A stretch of DNA of 64,000 bases from JBKQVT01 sp963804825 (lineage in GTDB: Bacteria > Planctomycetota > Planctomycetia > Pirellulales > Thermoguttaceae). Location of the stretch: contig CAWDRV010000003.1 in the NCBI GenBank assembly GCA_963804825.1, positions 806,001 through 870,000 on the forward strand. The letters are read 5' to 3'. Shown one piece after another: positions 47,457 to 56,748 of the stretch. Each line of letters opens with the position of its first letter. The stretch's first letter is position 1. The position numbers and the translations under genes were made by a program. The notes under the pieces are model-generated. The model saw nothing but the letters and a program-made list of their open reading frames with translations, ran no database searches and was not told the DNA's origin.

Positions 47457-47490
47457 CCCTTCACCCCGACCCTTTTCCGGAGGGAGAGGG
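47457..47490. repeat. Dispersed CCCCGACCC...GGAGGGAGAGGG hairpin
   Basis: CCCTTCACCCCGACCCTTTT then CCGGAGGGAGAGGG. This is a weak stem of a type common between genes in many bacteria. It occupies most of the 80-bp space before the aminotransferase. Confidence 0.45.
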
Positions 47491-47517
47491 AACCTTGAGT
47501 CCAGGAGGATAGCGGAT

Positions 47518-48666
47518 ATGGCGGATACGGCCGTGCAAACCAACAAGATCAGCGTCCCCTTGCTCGACCTGAAGGCCCAGTACGCGACGATCCGCGAGGA
47601 GGTCCGTCAGGCCGTCGATGCCGTGCTGGAAAGCCAGTACTTCATCCTCGGGCCGACCGTCGCCCAGTGCGAGCAACTGCTGGCCCCTTATTGCGGCTGC
47701 GAACATGCCGTCGGGGTTTCGTCCGGCAGCGACGCGCTGCTGGTGGCGCTGATGGCCGAACGTGTCGGGCCGGGCGACGAGGTCATCACGACGCCCTACA
47801 CGTTCTTCGCCACCGTCGGGGCCATCGCCCGCTTCGGCGCCACGCCGGTCTTTCTCGATATTTGTCCGAAAACCTACAACATCGACCCGGCCCAGTTGGC
47901 CAGCCGCGTCACCGCCCGCACCAAGGCGATCCTCCCCGTTCACCTCTACGGGCAGTGCGCCGACATGGACCCGATCCTGGACGTGGCGCGTCGTCACCAT
48001 TTGATTGTGATCGAGGATGCTGCCCAGGCCATCGGCGCGGAGTACAAAGGCCGCCGCGCCGGCTCGATGGGCGAGTATGGCTGCTTCAGTTTCTTCCCCT
48101 CGAAGAATCTCGGCGCGGCGGGCGACGGCGGGTTGGTCACGGTGCGGGATGCCGAGCGGGCGGAAAAAGTCCGCGTGCTCCGCATGCACGGCTCGAAGCC
48201 GAAATACTATCATTCCCTGATCGGCGGCAACTTCCGACTGGACGCCCTCCAGGCCGCCGTCATCAGCGCCAAGTTCCGCCACCTCGACCAGTGGACGGCC
48301 GGGCGGCAGGCCAATGCCGGCCGTTACCGCCGGCTGTTCGCCGAAGCCGGCCTGGCCGATGGCGCCGTCCAGCTTCCCTTCGAAGTCCCCGATGGCCGCC
48401 ACATCTACAACCAGTTTGTCATCCGCGTCCCGCGCCGCGACGAACTCCAGGCCTACCTGAAAGAGAACGGCGTCGCCACGGAAATCTATTATCCCGTCCC
48501 GTTGCACTTGCAGCGGTGTTTCGCCTACGTCGGGCATCGCGACGGGGATTTTCCGGAAAGTGAAGCGGCCGCGCGGCAGACCCTCGCGCTGCCGATCTAT
48601 CCGGAATTGTCCGACCAACAAGCACAATACGTGGTGGCGACGATCGCTCGCTTTTTGACGAAATAG
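47518..48666 (+). CDS. wbpE: WbpE-like PLP-dependent sugar aminotransferase
   Basis: This 382-residue DegT/DnrJ/EryC1/StrS aminotransferase has VPLLDLKAQY at the start, SSGSDALLVAL, LPVHLYGQCADM and VIEDAAQAIGAEY. The PLP-binding Lys is in FSFFPSKNLGAAGDGG. It lies directly behind the fused oxidase-acetyltransferase, so it most likely aminates the 3-keto intermediate of UDP-GlcNAcA (the WbpE step). AGGAGG precedes the start. The last ~42 codons are duplicated 2.4 kb downstream. Confidence 0.9.
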   Translation: MADTAVQTNKISVPLLDLKAQYATIREEVRQAVDAVLESQYFILGPTVAQCEQLLAPYCGCEHAVGVSSGSDALLVALMAERVGPGDEVITTPYTFFATVGAIARFGATPVFLDICPKTYNIDPAQLASRVTARTKAILPVHLYGQCADMDPILDVARRHHLIVIEDAAQAIGAEYKGRRAGSMGEYGCFSFFPSKNLGAAGDGGLVTVRDAERAEKVRVLRMHGSKPKYYHSLIGGNFRLDALQAAVISAKFRHLDQWTAGRQANAGRYRRLFAEAGLADGAVQLPFEVPDGRHIYNQFVIRVPRRDELQAYLKENGVATEIYYPVPLHLQRCFAYVGHRDGDFPESEAAARQTLALPIYPELSDQQAQYVVATIARFLTK

Positions 48667-48700
48667 GCGTCATGCAGGAACGTTTTGATCCATATCGCAA
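48538..48700 (+). repeat. 163-bp direct repeat, copy A
   Basis: This copy spans the last 42 codons of the aminotransferase, the stop, the 5-bp gap and the first ten codons of the J-domain gene. It aligns without gaps to 50967-51129, with about 20 differences in 163 bp. Confidence 0.85.
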
Positions 48701-50937
48701 GTGGCTGGGGATTCCGCCCCGCGATCAACCGCCCCACCACTATCGACTGTTGGGCATCGAGCCGTTCGAGTCCGACGCGGACATCATCGCCAACGCGGCC
48801 GATGGCCGCATGGCCCAGGTGAAGAGCTTTCAAGGGGGAAAACACTCGGCGGCCTCGCAGCGGATCCTCAACGAGCTGGCCGCCGCGAAGGTGTGTCTGC
48901 TCAACGCGGAGAAGAAAGCCGACTACGATCGCCGATTGCGGCAGCAACTCGCGGCGGGAGGGGCGGCTGCGGGCCCCGTTGCCACGCCCGTCGCCGCCGA
49001 GACGCCTTGCTTCGACTTGTCCACGATCACTTCCATCGGCCCGAAGCGCACCGGCGGCAGGGCGCAAAACCGCGGAAGAAGAACCATGGGCCCGTGGCCA
49101 TCGCCATCGGGACCGCCGGGCTGTTCGTGATCGTTCTCGTCGCCCTCCTGCTGCTCAATTCGAGTCCTGGACCGGACCGCACACAGGCGGGCAACACTGC
49201 GGGAAACCAATCCCCGAAATCGAACGTGGAGGGACCGGACGGCGGCTCGGCGGGCACTGCGTGTCAAAGCAACGCCCACGCCCAGCCGTCGTCGCACGCG
49301 GCGGAACCGGCCGCCGCTGGACCGACGACCGAGAATTCACGCGCGAAACCGGCAGCGCCGCTGGTCGATCATCCTGCGGCGATGCCGTCTGACGAGCGAA
49401 CGGCCAAGTCGGAGCAGGACACGACCTCGACCGGGAAACCGGCCGAGAAGCCTTCCAAACTTCCCGCCGGGAAGTCCGCTGAAAAGCCAGTTGAAGAGTC
49501 CTCCGAAAAGCCCGCCGAGGAACCATCGAAGAAGTCGGCTTCGGCGCCGACAACGACGAGCGGCTGCCCGTGCCCAGCGACGCGGACGAAGGGGCCGCCG
49601 AGAAGCGTATCCGAGAGATTTATCGTGATGAGTTCGCGGCCGGCCGTGTCGCGGACAAGAAACGGAAGCTGGCGACCAAGCTGTTCGACCAGGGCGTCGC
49701 AACGACGGACGACCCGACCGCCCGTTTCGTGTTGTGGCGATTGGCGGCGGACATTTCGGCCGAGAGCGGCGAACTGGCGAAGAGTCTGGAAAGCGTGGAT
49801 AAGCTCGACGGGCAATATCGCGTCAACGGCCTTGGCATGAAAGCGGACTCCGTCGGCACGGCGGTCAAGTCGTTGCGTGGACCGGTCGATATCGAAATCG
49901 CGCGGCAACTCCTGACCACTGCCTTGTCGTTGGCCGATGCGGCGTCCGCCCAGGACCAGTTCGACATCGCCCTCCGGTTCGTCAAGTCGGCTAATGTGGT
50001 GGGGCACCGGCTCAAAGATGCGCAGGTCACGCACGATCTCGCCTTGCGCAAGACCGAGTTGGATCGGCGGAAGGCCAAGTTCTCTGCGGTCCGAAAGGCC
50101 CTGGACGCCCTGGCTGAAAACCCCGCCGATGTCGAGGCCAACTCCGTGGCCGGTCAATGGCATTGTTTCGTCAAGGGGGATTGGGAGAAGGGCCTGCCGT
50201 TGCTGGCGAAAGGGAAGAACGCCGGCCTGGCGGACCTGGCGGCGCGCGACCTGGCCCAACCGAGCAACGCCCGAGAGCAGGTCCAGGTGGCCGACGGTTG
50301 GTGGGCGGCGGCCGAAAAGGAATCGGGCAGCGCCAAGTCGGTCGTGCAAGCGAGGGCCGTCCATTGGTACGAGCTGGCTCTGCCGAGGCTCGCCGGCTTG
50401 GACCGGGCGAAAGTGGCGAAACGCCTGGAGATCGCCGCCGCGGCTGCCGCTGCGGCCGGCGAGACCTTGTTGCCGACGGGGCCGGCCGTTCGCTCGGTCG
50501 TTCAGGCGGGCGACGTGGCGCTGGCCAAAAATGGCGCCAAGGTCCAAGGCCCCACCCTCAACCCCGATGCTCTGCTCGACGGGAACTCCACCGATTTCGA
50601 CAGGGGACACGGCTACGCCTGGAGCGAGACGCCTTGCGAGTGGATCATCACGCTGGACAAGATTTATCGCTTGCGGGAAATTCGCTTCCGCTTGTATGAC
50701 AAGGACGATCGAATCAGCAATTATATCTTGCTGGTCTCCACCGACGGCAGCAAGTATGTCCAAGTGGCCGACCGCAGTCGAGGAGTGTGGAAGAGCTGGC
50801 AAAGCATCACCTTCACACCCCATCCCGTCAAGACGATCAAGCTCGTCGGTGTCGCGCCCCCGGGGGCCAACAAGGGGGCATTGACGGTGGTCGAACTCGA
50901 GGCCTATTGTTTCCCTCCCGGGCCGCCGCCCAAGTAG
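48672..50937 (+). CDS. J-domain-like, single-span protein with C-terminal discoidin domain (two frame breaks)
   Basis: The start MQERFDPYRKWLGIPPRDQP and YRLLGIEPFESDADIIANAA form the planctomycete J-domain-like module (about residues 1-100). After a one-base loss near 49085 a membrane helix follows (AIAIGTAGLFVIVLVALLLL), then a Lys/Glu/Pro linker (EKPSKLPAGKSAEKPVEE). A second one-base loss near 49560 leads to a helical region (AAEKRIREIYRDEFAAGRVA). The C-terminal ~130 residues are F5/8 type C-like (LLDGNSTDFDRGHGYAW, ITLDKIYRLREIRFRLYD), usually carbohydrate-binding. The total is ~755 residues. It may anchor glycan to the cell envelope; this is inference. Confidence 0.7.
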
Positions 50938-50966
50938 CCCCTTATCGAGAGCATGAAAGAAAGACA

Positions 50967-51129
50967 CGCGACAGGGATTTTCCGGAACGTGAAGCGGCCG
51001 CGCGGCAGACCCTCGCGCTGCCGATCTATCCGGAACCGTCCGACGAACATGCACGATGCGTGGTTGCCGCGATCGCTCGCTTTCTGGCCAAATAGGCATC
51101 ATGCAGGAAGACTTTGATCCCTATCGCAA
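50967..51129 (+). repeat. 163-bp direct repeat, copy B
   Basis: This is a gapless copy of 48538-48700. Its last part supplies the ATG and first ten codons (MQEDFDPYRK) of the LegF-LegI fusion gene. Confidence 0.85.
50973..51095 (+). pseudogene. Relic of a second WbpE-like aminotransferase C-terminus
   Basis: The frame encodes DFPEREAAARQTLALPIYPE then PSDEHARCVVAAIARFLAK and a stop, matching the last ~40 residues of the intact aminotransferase (ending at 48666) with about nine substitutions. The rest of the gene is absent. Divergence with the frame kept suggests an old paralogue or duplication whose body was deleted. Confidence 0.7.
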
Positions 51130-52879
51130 GACCTTGAGTACGGCAGCGAAAATCCTGTTTCTCATCCCTGCACGAGGCGGCTCGAAGGGGCTCCCGGCGA
51201 AGAACCTTCAGCCGGTCGCTGGCATCCCCCTGGTCGGCCGATCGTGTCGCGTGGCGCGGCAAGCTGCGCGCCTGGCGGGCAAACCGTACCGGATCGTTTG
51301 CTCGACCGATAGCGTGCAGATCGCCCAAGTCGCACGGGCCTGGGGAGCAGAAACGCCGTTCCTGCGGCCCGCGGAACTGGCCTCGGATTCCGCCAAATCA
51401 ATGGACGTCGTGCTCCATGCCTTGGATGCCCTGGGCGAGGACTTCGACCCGGTGGTCTTGATCCAGCCGACCAGTCCTCTCGTCGAGGCGGAGGACATCG
51501 CGGGCGCAATCCGGCTTCACGAAGAGACCGGCAAACCCGTGGTTTCCGTCTGTCTGAACGAACATCCCATCGCGTGGTCCTACTTTCTGGACAGCCAGCG
51601 GCGATTGTCGCCTGCGATCCACAACGACTCGTTGCACCAAAGACAGGGCGCGACGGTTACCTACCGTTTGAACGGGGCGGTGTATGTCGCATCGCCGAGT
51701 TTGCTCAGGGCCAAGCGCAGTTTCGTGGTGGACGATACGCGGGGCTTCGCCATGCCGGCCGAGCGGTCCGTCGATATCGACACCCCCTGCGACTTGCAGA
51801 TTGCCAGGGCCATGCTCGCCAACCGGGAGTCGGCGCCGCTGGAGTTGGCCGGTCGGAAAATCGGTGTTGGACATCCGTGTTTCATCATCGCCGAAGCGGG
51901 AGTCAACCACAACGGCGACGCGGACTTGGCCCGGCGGCTGATCGACGCGGCCGTTGAGGCCGGCGCGGACGCCGTGAAGTTCCAGACCTTCAAGGCCGAA
52001 TCGCTGGCGACCGCCGCCGCGCCGAAAGCCGCCTACCAAGAACAGAGCACCGCCGCGGAGGAATCGCAACTGGACATGGTCAAGCGGCTGGAACTGCCCC
52101 TGGAGGCGTTCGGCCAACTGCAACAATACGCGGCCGGCCGCGGAATCCTCTTCCTTTCCACGCCCTTCGACTACGAAAGCGCCGATTACCTGGACCGCAT
52201 CGGCGTGCCGGCGATCAAGGTCCCGTCGGGCGAAATCAACAACCTTCCCTTCCTCGCCCACCTGGCCCGGAAAGGCAAGCCGTTGATCGTCTCGACCGGC
52301 ATGTCCACACTGGCCGAGGTCGGGGAGGCGGTCGGCGCGATCCAAGCGGCGGGCGATCCGCCGCTGGCCCTGCTGCACTGCGTGAGCAATTACCCGGCGG
52401 CGCCGGCCGACGTGAACCTCCGCGCCATGACCGCCATGGCGCAGGCTTTTCACGTGCCGGTGGGCTATTCCGACCACGTCTTGGGCAACGAGGTGGCGCT
52501 GGCCGCCGTGGCGATGGGCGCCTGCATCCTCGAAAAGCACTTTACCTTGGACCGGACGCTGCCGGGCCCCGATCACCGGGCCTCGATGGAACCCGACCAA
52601 TTGGCGGCCCTGGTCCGGGGCGTCCGAACGATCGAATCGGCGCTGGGCGACGGCTGCAAGCGGCCGGCGGCCGCGGAGGCCGACACGAAGGCCGTTGCCC
52701 GCCGCAGCCTCGTCCTCGCGCGGGATATCAAGCAGGGGACCGTGCTGGAGCCATCGATGCTCGTCGCGTTGCGGCCCGGCACCGGCATCCCGCCGAGCGA
52801 GTTAGACCAGGTCGTCGGTCGTTACGCTGTCCATGATCTGTGCAAGCACGCGATCCTTCAATGGCCGGACCTTCGATGA
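51101..52879 (+). CDS. Bifunctional CMP-nonulosonate synthetase / nonulosonate synthase (LegF-LegI fusion)
   Basis: This 592-residue single frame has residues ~13-245 as a CMP-sugar cytidylyltransferase (ILFLIPARGGSKGLPAKN, LIQPTSPLVEAEDI, GDxxD-like SVDIDTPCDL). Residues ~258-592 are a NeuB/LegI synthase condensing an amino-hexose with phosphoenolpyruvate (FIIAEAGVNHNGDADLA, AVKFQTFKAES, STPFDYESADYL, KVPSGEINNLPFL, VGYSDHVLGNEV) with a C-terminal SAF domain. The order activation-then-synthesis domain is reversed relative to pathway order. The first ten residues derive from the duplicated J-domain gene start. Neighbours LegG/H/B/C point to legionaminic acid. Confidence 0.9.
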   Translation: MQEDFDPYRKTLSTAAKILFLIPARGGSKGLPAKNLQPVAGIPLVGRSCRVARQAARLAGKPYRIVCSTDSVQIAQVARAWGAETPFLRPAELASDSAKSMDVVLHALDALGEDFDPVVLIQPTSPLVEAEDIAGAIRLHEETGKPVVSVCLNEHPIAWSYFLDSQRRLSPAIHNDSLHQRQGATVTYRLNGAVYVASPSLLRAKRSFVVDDTRGFAMPAERSVDIDTPCDLQIARAMLANRESAPLELAGRKIGVGHPCFIIAEAGVNHNGDADLARRLIDAAVEAGADAVKFQTFKAESLATAAAPKAAYQEQSTAAEESQLDMVKRLELPLEAFGQLQQYAAGRGILFLSTPFDYESADYLDRIGVPAIKVPSGEINNLPFLAHLARKGKPLIVSTGMSTLAEVGEAVGAIQAAGDPPLALLHCVSNYPAAPADVNLRAMTAMAQAFHVPVGYSDHVLGNEVALAAVAMGACILEKHFTLDRTLPGPDHRASMEPDQLAALVRGVRTIESALGDGCKRPAAAEADTKAVARRSLVLARDIKQGTVLEPSMLVALRPGTGIPPSELDQVVGRYAVHDLCKHAILQWPDLR

Positions 52880-54053
52880 GAACGATTGGCGTTGTAACGA
52901 CGAGTCGGGCAGACTATGGGACTTATCTGCCCGTGCTCCGCACGATTGCGGCCGATGCTGATCTGCGTCTACGTCTGTTCGTGTCGGGCACGCACCTGTC
53001 GCCCGAGTTCGGGATGACCGTCCGCGAGATCGAGCAGGACGGATTCGAGATCGCCGAACGGGTGGAAATGCTGCTTTCGTCGGATTCGCCGGAGGGAATC
53101 GCCAAGTCGATGGGGATTGCAACGCTGGGGTTCGCGCAGGCATACGCGCGGCGCGGCCCGACATCCTTTTGGTCCTGGGCGATCGGTTCGAGATGCACGC
53201 GGCCGTTGTGGCAGCTCTGCCCTTCAAGATACCGCTGGCCCACATTCACGGCGGCGAAGTGACGCGTGGGGCGATCGACGAGAGCCTTCGCCACGCCATT
53301 ACGAAGATGAGCCACCTGCATTTCGTCGCCACGGAGGACTACGCCCGCCGCGTGCGACAATTGGGCGAGGAACCGTGGCGAATCACGGTTTCCGGCGCCC
53401 GGCGCTCGACAATCTGCGGACCATGCCGCTATTGTCGCGGGAGGAACTGGCCGAGCAACGCGGTGTTCGCGTCGGCGATGGCTTTTTGCTGGTGACGTAT
53501 CATTCCGTGACGCTGGAGTACGAAAACACGGAATGCCAAGTGGCCGAACTGCTGGCCGCATTGGATGCGTCGAACGCGGCCGCTGCTGTTCACGATGCCC
53601 AACGCCGACACGTGCGGGCGGTCCATTCGCCAGATGATTCTGCGATTCGTGGAGGAACATTCTACAAGTCAAGCCGTCGAAAATTTGGGTGTCCAAGGAT
53701 ATTTCAGCGCCATGTCGCTCGCTACGGCGATGGCGGGCAACTCGTCGAGCGGCATTGTCGAGGCCGCCTCGTTCAAGCTGCCGGTGGTCAACATCGGCAA
53801 TCGCCAGCAGGGTCGCGTCATGGCCCGAAACGTGATTTGCGTCGAATGCCGGCGCGACGAGATCGTGCGGGGCATCGCTACGGCAACTTCCGCGGAATTC
53901 CGAAGCGGTTTCAGCGACCTGGTCAATCCCTACGGCGACGGCCGGGCGGCGGGCAGGATCGTCGACCGGCTGCGCACCATCGAGTTGGACGACCGATTGA
54001 TCCGGAAACGGTTCCACGATCTTCCGGCGGATGCCGGCGGACACGATGAGTAA
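52876..54053 (+). CDS. legG: Hydrolysing UDP-sugar 2-epimerase, LegG/NeuC-like (three frame breaks)
   Basis: MRTIGVVTTSRADYGTYLPV starts four bases inside the LegI stop. Continuing through frame changes near 53160, 53400 and 53575 gives MVLGDRFEMHAAVVAAL, PLAHIHGGEVTRGAIDESLR, FLLVTYHSVTLE, MAGNSSSGIVEAASFKLPVV and NIGNRQQGRV, all hallmarks of hydrolysing 2-epimerases. It releases UDP while inverting C2 to give 2,4-diacetamido-2,4,6-trideoxymannose for LegI. The joined product is ~390 residues. I treat the breaks as sequence errors. Confidence 0.85.
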
Positions 54054-54724
54054 TCCATCCACGAATTACTGCGTGATTCTCGGCGGCGGCGGCCATGCGG
54101 CGGTGCTCCTGGAGACGCTCCGCGCGGCCGGCGTGACCGCCACACTGGCAATCCTCGAGCCGGACCGCTCGCGATGGGGTCGGGACGTTCTGGGCGTGCC
54201 GGTGCGGGGCGGCGACGACTTGCTGCCGACGTTGCGCGACCAGGGGGCCGACTGTTTCGTCGTCGGCCTGGGTGCGACGGGCGTTGGCCATGCCCGCCGG
54301 CGCGTGTTCGAGTACGGCCTGTCCTGCGGGCTGGAACCGCTGACCGTGGTCCACCCCAGCGCGGTGATTTCACCGTCGGCGCGCATCGGTCGAGGCTGTC
54401 AGATTCTTGCCGGCAGCGTGGTGAATGCCCGCGCCGTTTTGGGTGACAACGTGATCGTCAACACCGGCGCGATCATCGAGCACGATTGCGTGCTGGGCGA
54501 CAACGTCCACCTGGCCACCGGGGCCAAGCTTGCCGGCGGCGTATCCGTCGGGCGCGGGTCGCTGGTCGGATTGGGGGCTGCCGTCCTCCAGGGGTTGCAC
54601 GTCGGGGAAAACGCGATCGTCGGCGGCGGGGCCGTGGTCGTCCGAGAACGTCCCCGACGGCGTCGTGGTCGCCGGGGCGCCGGCCCGGCCGCTCCACGGC
54701 AACGCGAGGGAACAACATGTCTGA
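54046..54724 (+). CDS. legH: Sugar N-acetyltransferase, LegH/NeuD/PglD-like (one frame break)
   Basis: MSNPSTNYCVILGGGGHAAV starts 8 bp inside the legG end. The PglD-type N-terminal domain is followed by a left-handed beta-helix (HPSAVISPSARIGRGCQILA, VIVNTGAIIEHDCVLGDNVH) with the catalytic His in EHDC. An extra C near 54648 shifts the frame before NVPDGVVVAGAPARPL. It should acetylate the 4-amino group of the dideoxy-amino sugar made by LegC. The stop overlaps the next gene. Confidence 0.87.
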
Positions 54725-55766
54725 TCGAATCCAACACGTCACCATTGGGAAGGACTCCACGATCCGCCAGGCCCTGGAGGCGATCCAGCGGCGGCGCCTG
54801 CGGCATCGCCCTGGTGATGGACGAGGACCGGCGGCTGCTGGGCGTGATGACCGACGGCGACGTCCGCCGCGCGGTGCTGGCGGGCGCCGCGCTGTGCGGA
54901 CCGTGTTGCGCCTTACATCGTGAAGACGTTTACCGCGGTTGCGCCCGATGCCGGCCGCTCCGAGGTGCTCGACCTCATGCGCGCCCGCAGCCTGAGCCAG
55001 ATTCCCATCGTCGACGCGGAGGGCAGGCTCGCCGGCCTGCACTTGCTGCGCGAGATCATCGGCGCGGTGGCGCGGCCGAACTGGGCCGTCGTCATGGCGG
55101 GCGGACGCGGGCAACGCCTCCGACCCTTGACCGATTCCCTTCCCAAGCCGATGGTCAAGGTGGCGGGCCGCCCCATCCTGGAACGCATCATTCTCCACCT
55201 CGTCGGCTTCGGCATCCGCCGCGTCTTCCTCTCCGTCAATTACCTGTCGGAGATGATCGAACAGCACTTCCGCGACGGCTCTGCGCTGGGCTGCAGGATC
55301 GAATATCTGCGGGAGACCAAGCCGCTGGGCACCGGCGGATCGCTGTCGCTGCTGCCGGAGAGGCCGGAGCATCCGCTGCTGGTGCTCAACGGCGACCTGC
55401 TCACCGAATTCGACCTGGGAAAAATGGTCGCTTTCCACCAGGAGGGCGGCTACGTGGCGACCGTGGGGGTCCACGAGTACGTGCAGACGGTGCCGTTGGG
55501 GGTCTTGGACATCGCCGAAAATCGCATCGTCGGATTCCGCGAGAAACCGTCGTTCACCTATGCGACCAACGCCGGAATCTACCTGCTCAATCCCGGAGCT
55601 GCTCGATCGCATTCCGAAGGACGAGGCCTACACCATTCCGGCCCTGGTGGAGGATTGCCTGGCGAAGGGGCAATCCGTGGGCGCGTTCCGCATCGAGGAC
55701 GAGTGGCTCGATATCGGACGTCCCCAGGAGTTGGGCCGCGCACTGGGGCGGGAGCAACAACCATGA
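54717..55766 (+). CDS. ptmE: CBS-domain sugar nucleotidyltransferase, PtmE-like (three frame breaks)
   Basis: MSDRIQHVTIGKDSTIRQAL begins a pair of CBS domains (ALVMDEDRRLLGVMTDGDVR, SLSQIPIVDAEGRLAGL). A nucleotidyltransferase with AVVMAGGRGQRLRPLTDSLP, PMVKVAGRPILERI and VLNGDLLTEFDLGKM follows. Frame changes occur near 54795, 54910 and 55595, each by one extra base. In Campylobacter, PtmE of this exact architecture forms GDP-glucosamine from glucosamine-1-phosphate, feeding the GDP-linked legionaminic acid route. The stop overlaps the legB ATG. Confidence 0.83.
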
Positions 55767-56748
55767 ATTGGAACGGACGAAAAGTGCTCGTCACCGGGGC
55801 GGCCGGATTCATCGGCAGCCACCTTGCCGAGCGGCTGGTGGAGGAGGGCGCTCGGTCCGCGCCCTGGTGCACTACAATGCCTTGGACAGTGCCGGCTGGC
55901 TCGACGAGTCGCCGCTGCGCGGAGAGCTCGACATCATGGCCGGCGACGTCACCGATCCCGAGAGCGTGCGCCGCGCGATGGAAGGGCGGGAAGTCGTTTT
56001 CCACTTGGCCGCCCTGATTGCCATTCCCTATTCCTACCGCGCCCCGGCGTCCTATGTCCGCACGAACATCGGCGGCACGCTCCACGTCCTCCAGGCGGCG
56101 CGCGAATATGGAATCGCCCGGTTGGTGCACACTTCGACCAGCGAGGTTTACGGAACCGCGCAGTACGTGCCCATCGACGAGCGGCACCCCTTGCAGGGCC
56201 AATCGCCCTATTCGGCCAGCAAGATCGGCGCCGACAAGATGGTGGAGGCGTTCTGCCGGTCCTTCGGCGTCCCGGCGGTCACGGTGCGGCCATTCAATAC
56301 TTTTGGCCCCCGGCAATCGGCGCGGGCCGTCGTTCCGACGATCATCACCCAGTGTCTGGCAGGCCGCGACGTCGTCCGCCTCGGCAATCTGGAGCCGACG
56401 CGCGACATGAACTTCGTCAGCAACACGGTGGATGGGTTCCTGGCCGCGGCGGCAGCGGACCAGGCGATCGGGGAAGCGATCAACCTCGCCTCCGGCCGCG
56501 AGATCAGCATCGGCGATCTGGCCGGGTTGATCGCGCGCCTGATCGGCGCCCAGGTCACCCTTGCCAGCGAGGCGGAGCGGCTGCGGCCGGAAAAGAGCGA
56601 GGTGAGCCGGTTGCTGGGTGAGTCCGCCCTGGCCCGCCGCCTCCTGGGCTGGGAGCCGGCCGTTTCCCTGGAGGAAGGGCTGCGGCGGACCATCGACTGG
56701 ATCGCCCCGCGCCTGCACAAGTACCACCCCGATGTCTTTACCGTTTGA
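55763..56748 (+). CDS. legB: GDP-sugar 4,6-dehydratase LegB (one frame break)
   Basis: This is an extended SDR: KVLVTGAAGFIGSHLAERLV, then after a missing base near 55850 VRALVHYNALDSAGWLDESP, FHLAALIAIPYSYRAPASYV, HTSTSEVYGTAQYVPIDE, SPYSASKIGADKMVEAF (Tyr/Lys) and VRPFNTFGPRQSARAVVPTI. These are specific LegB features. It makes the 4-keto-6-deoxy intermediate from GDP-GlcNAc. The gene overlaps both ptmE and legC, indicating tight coupling. Confidence 0.9.
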
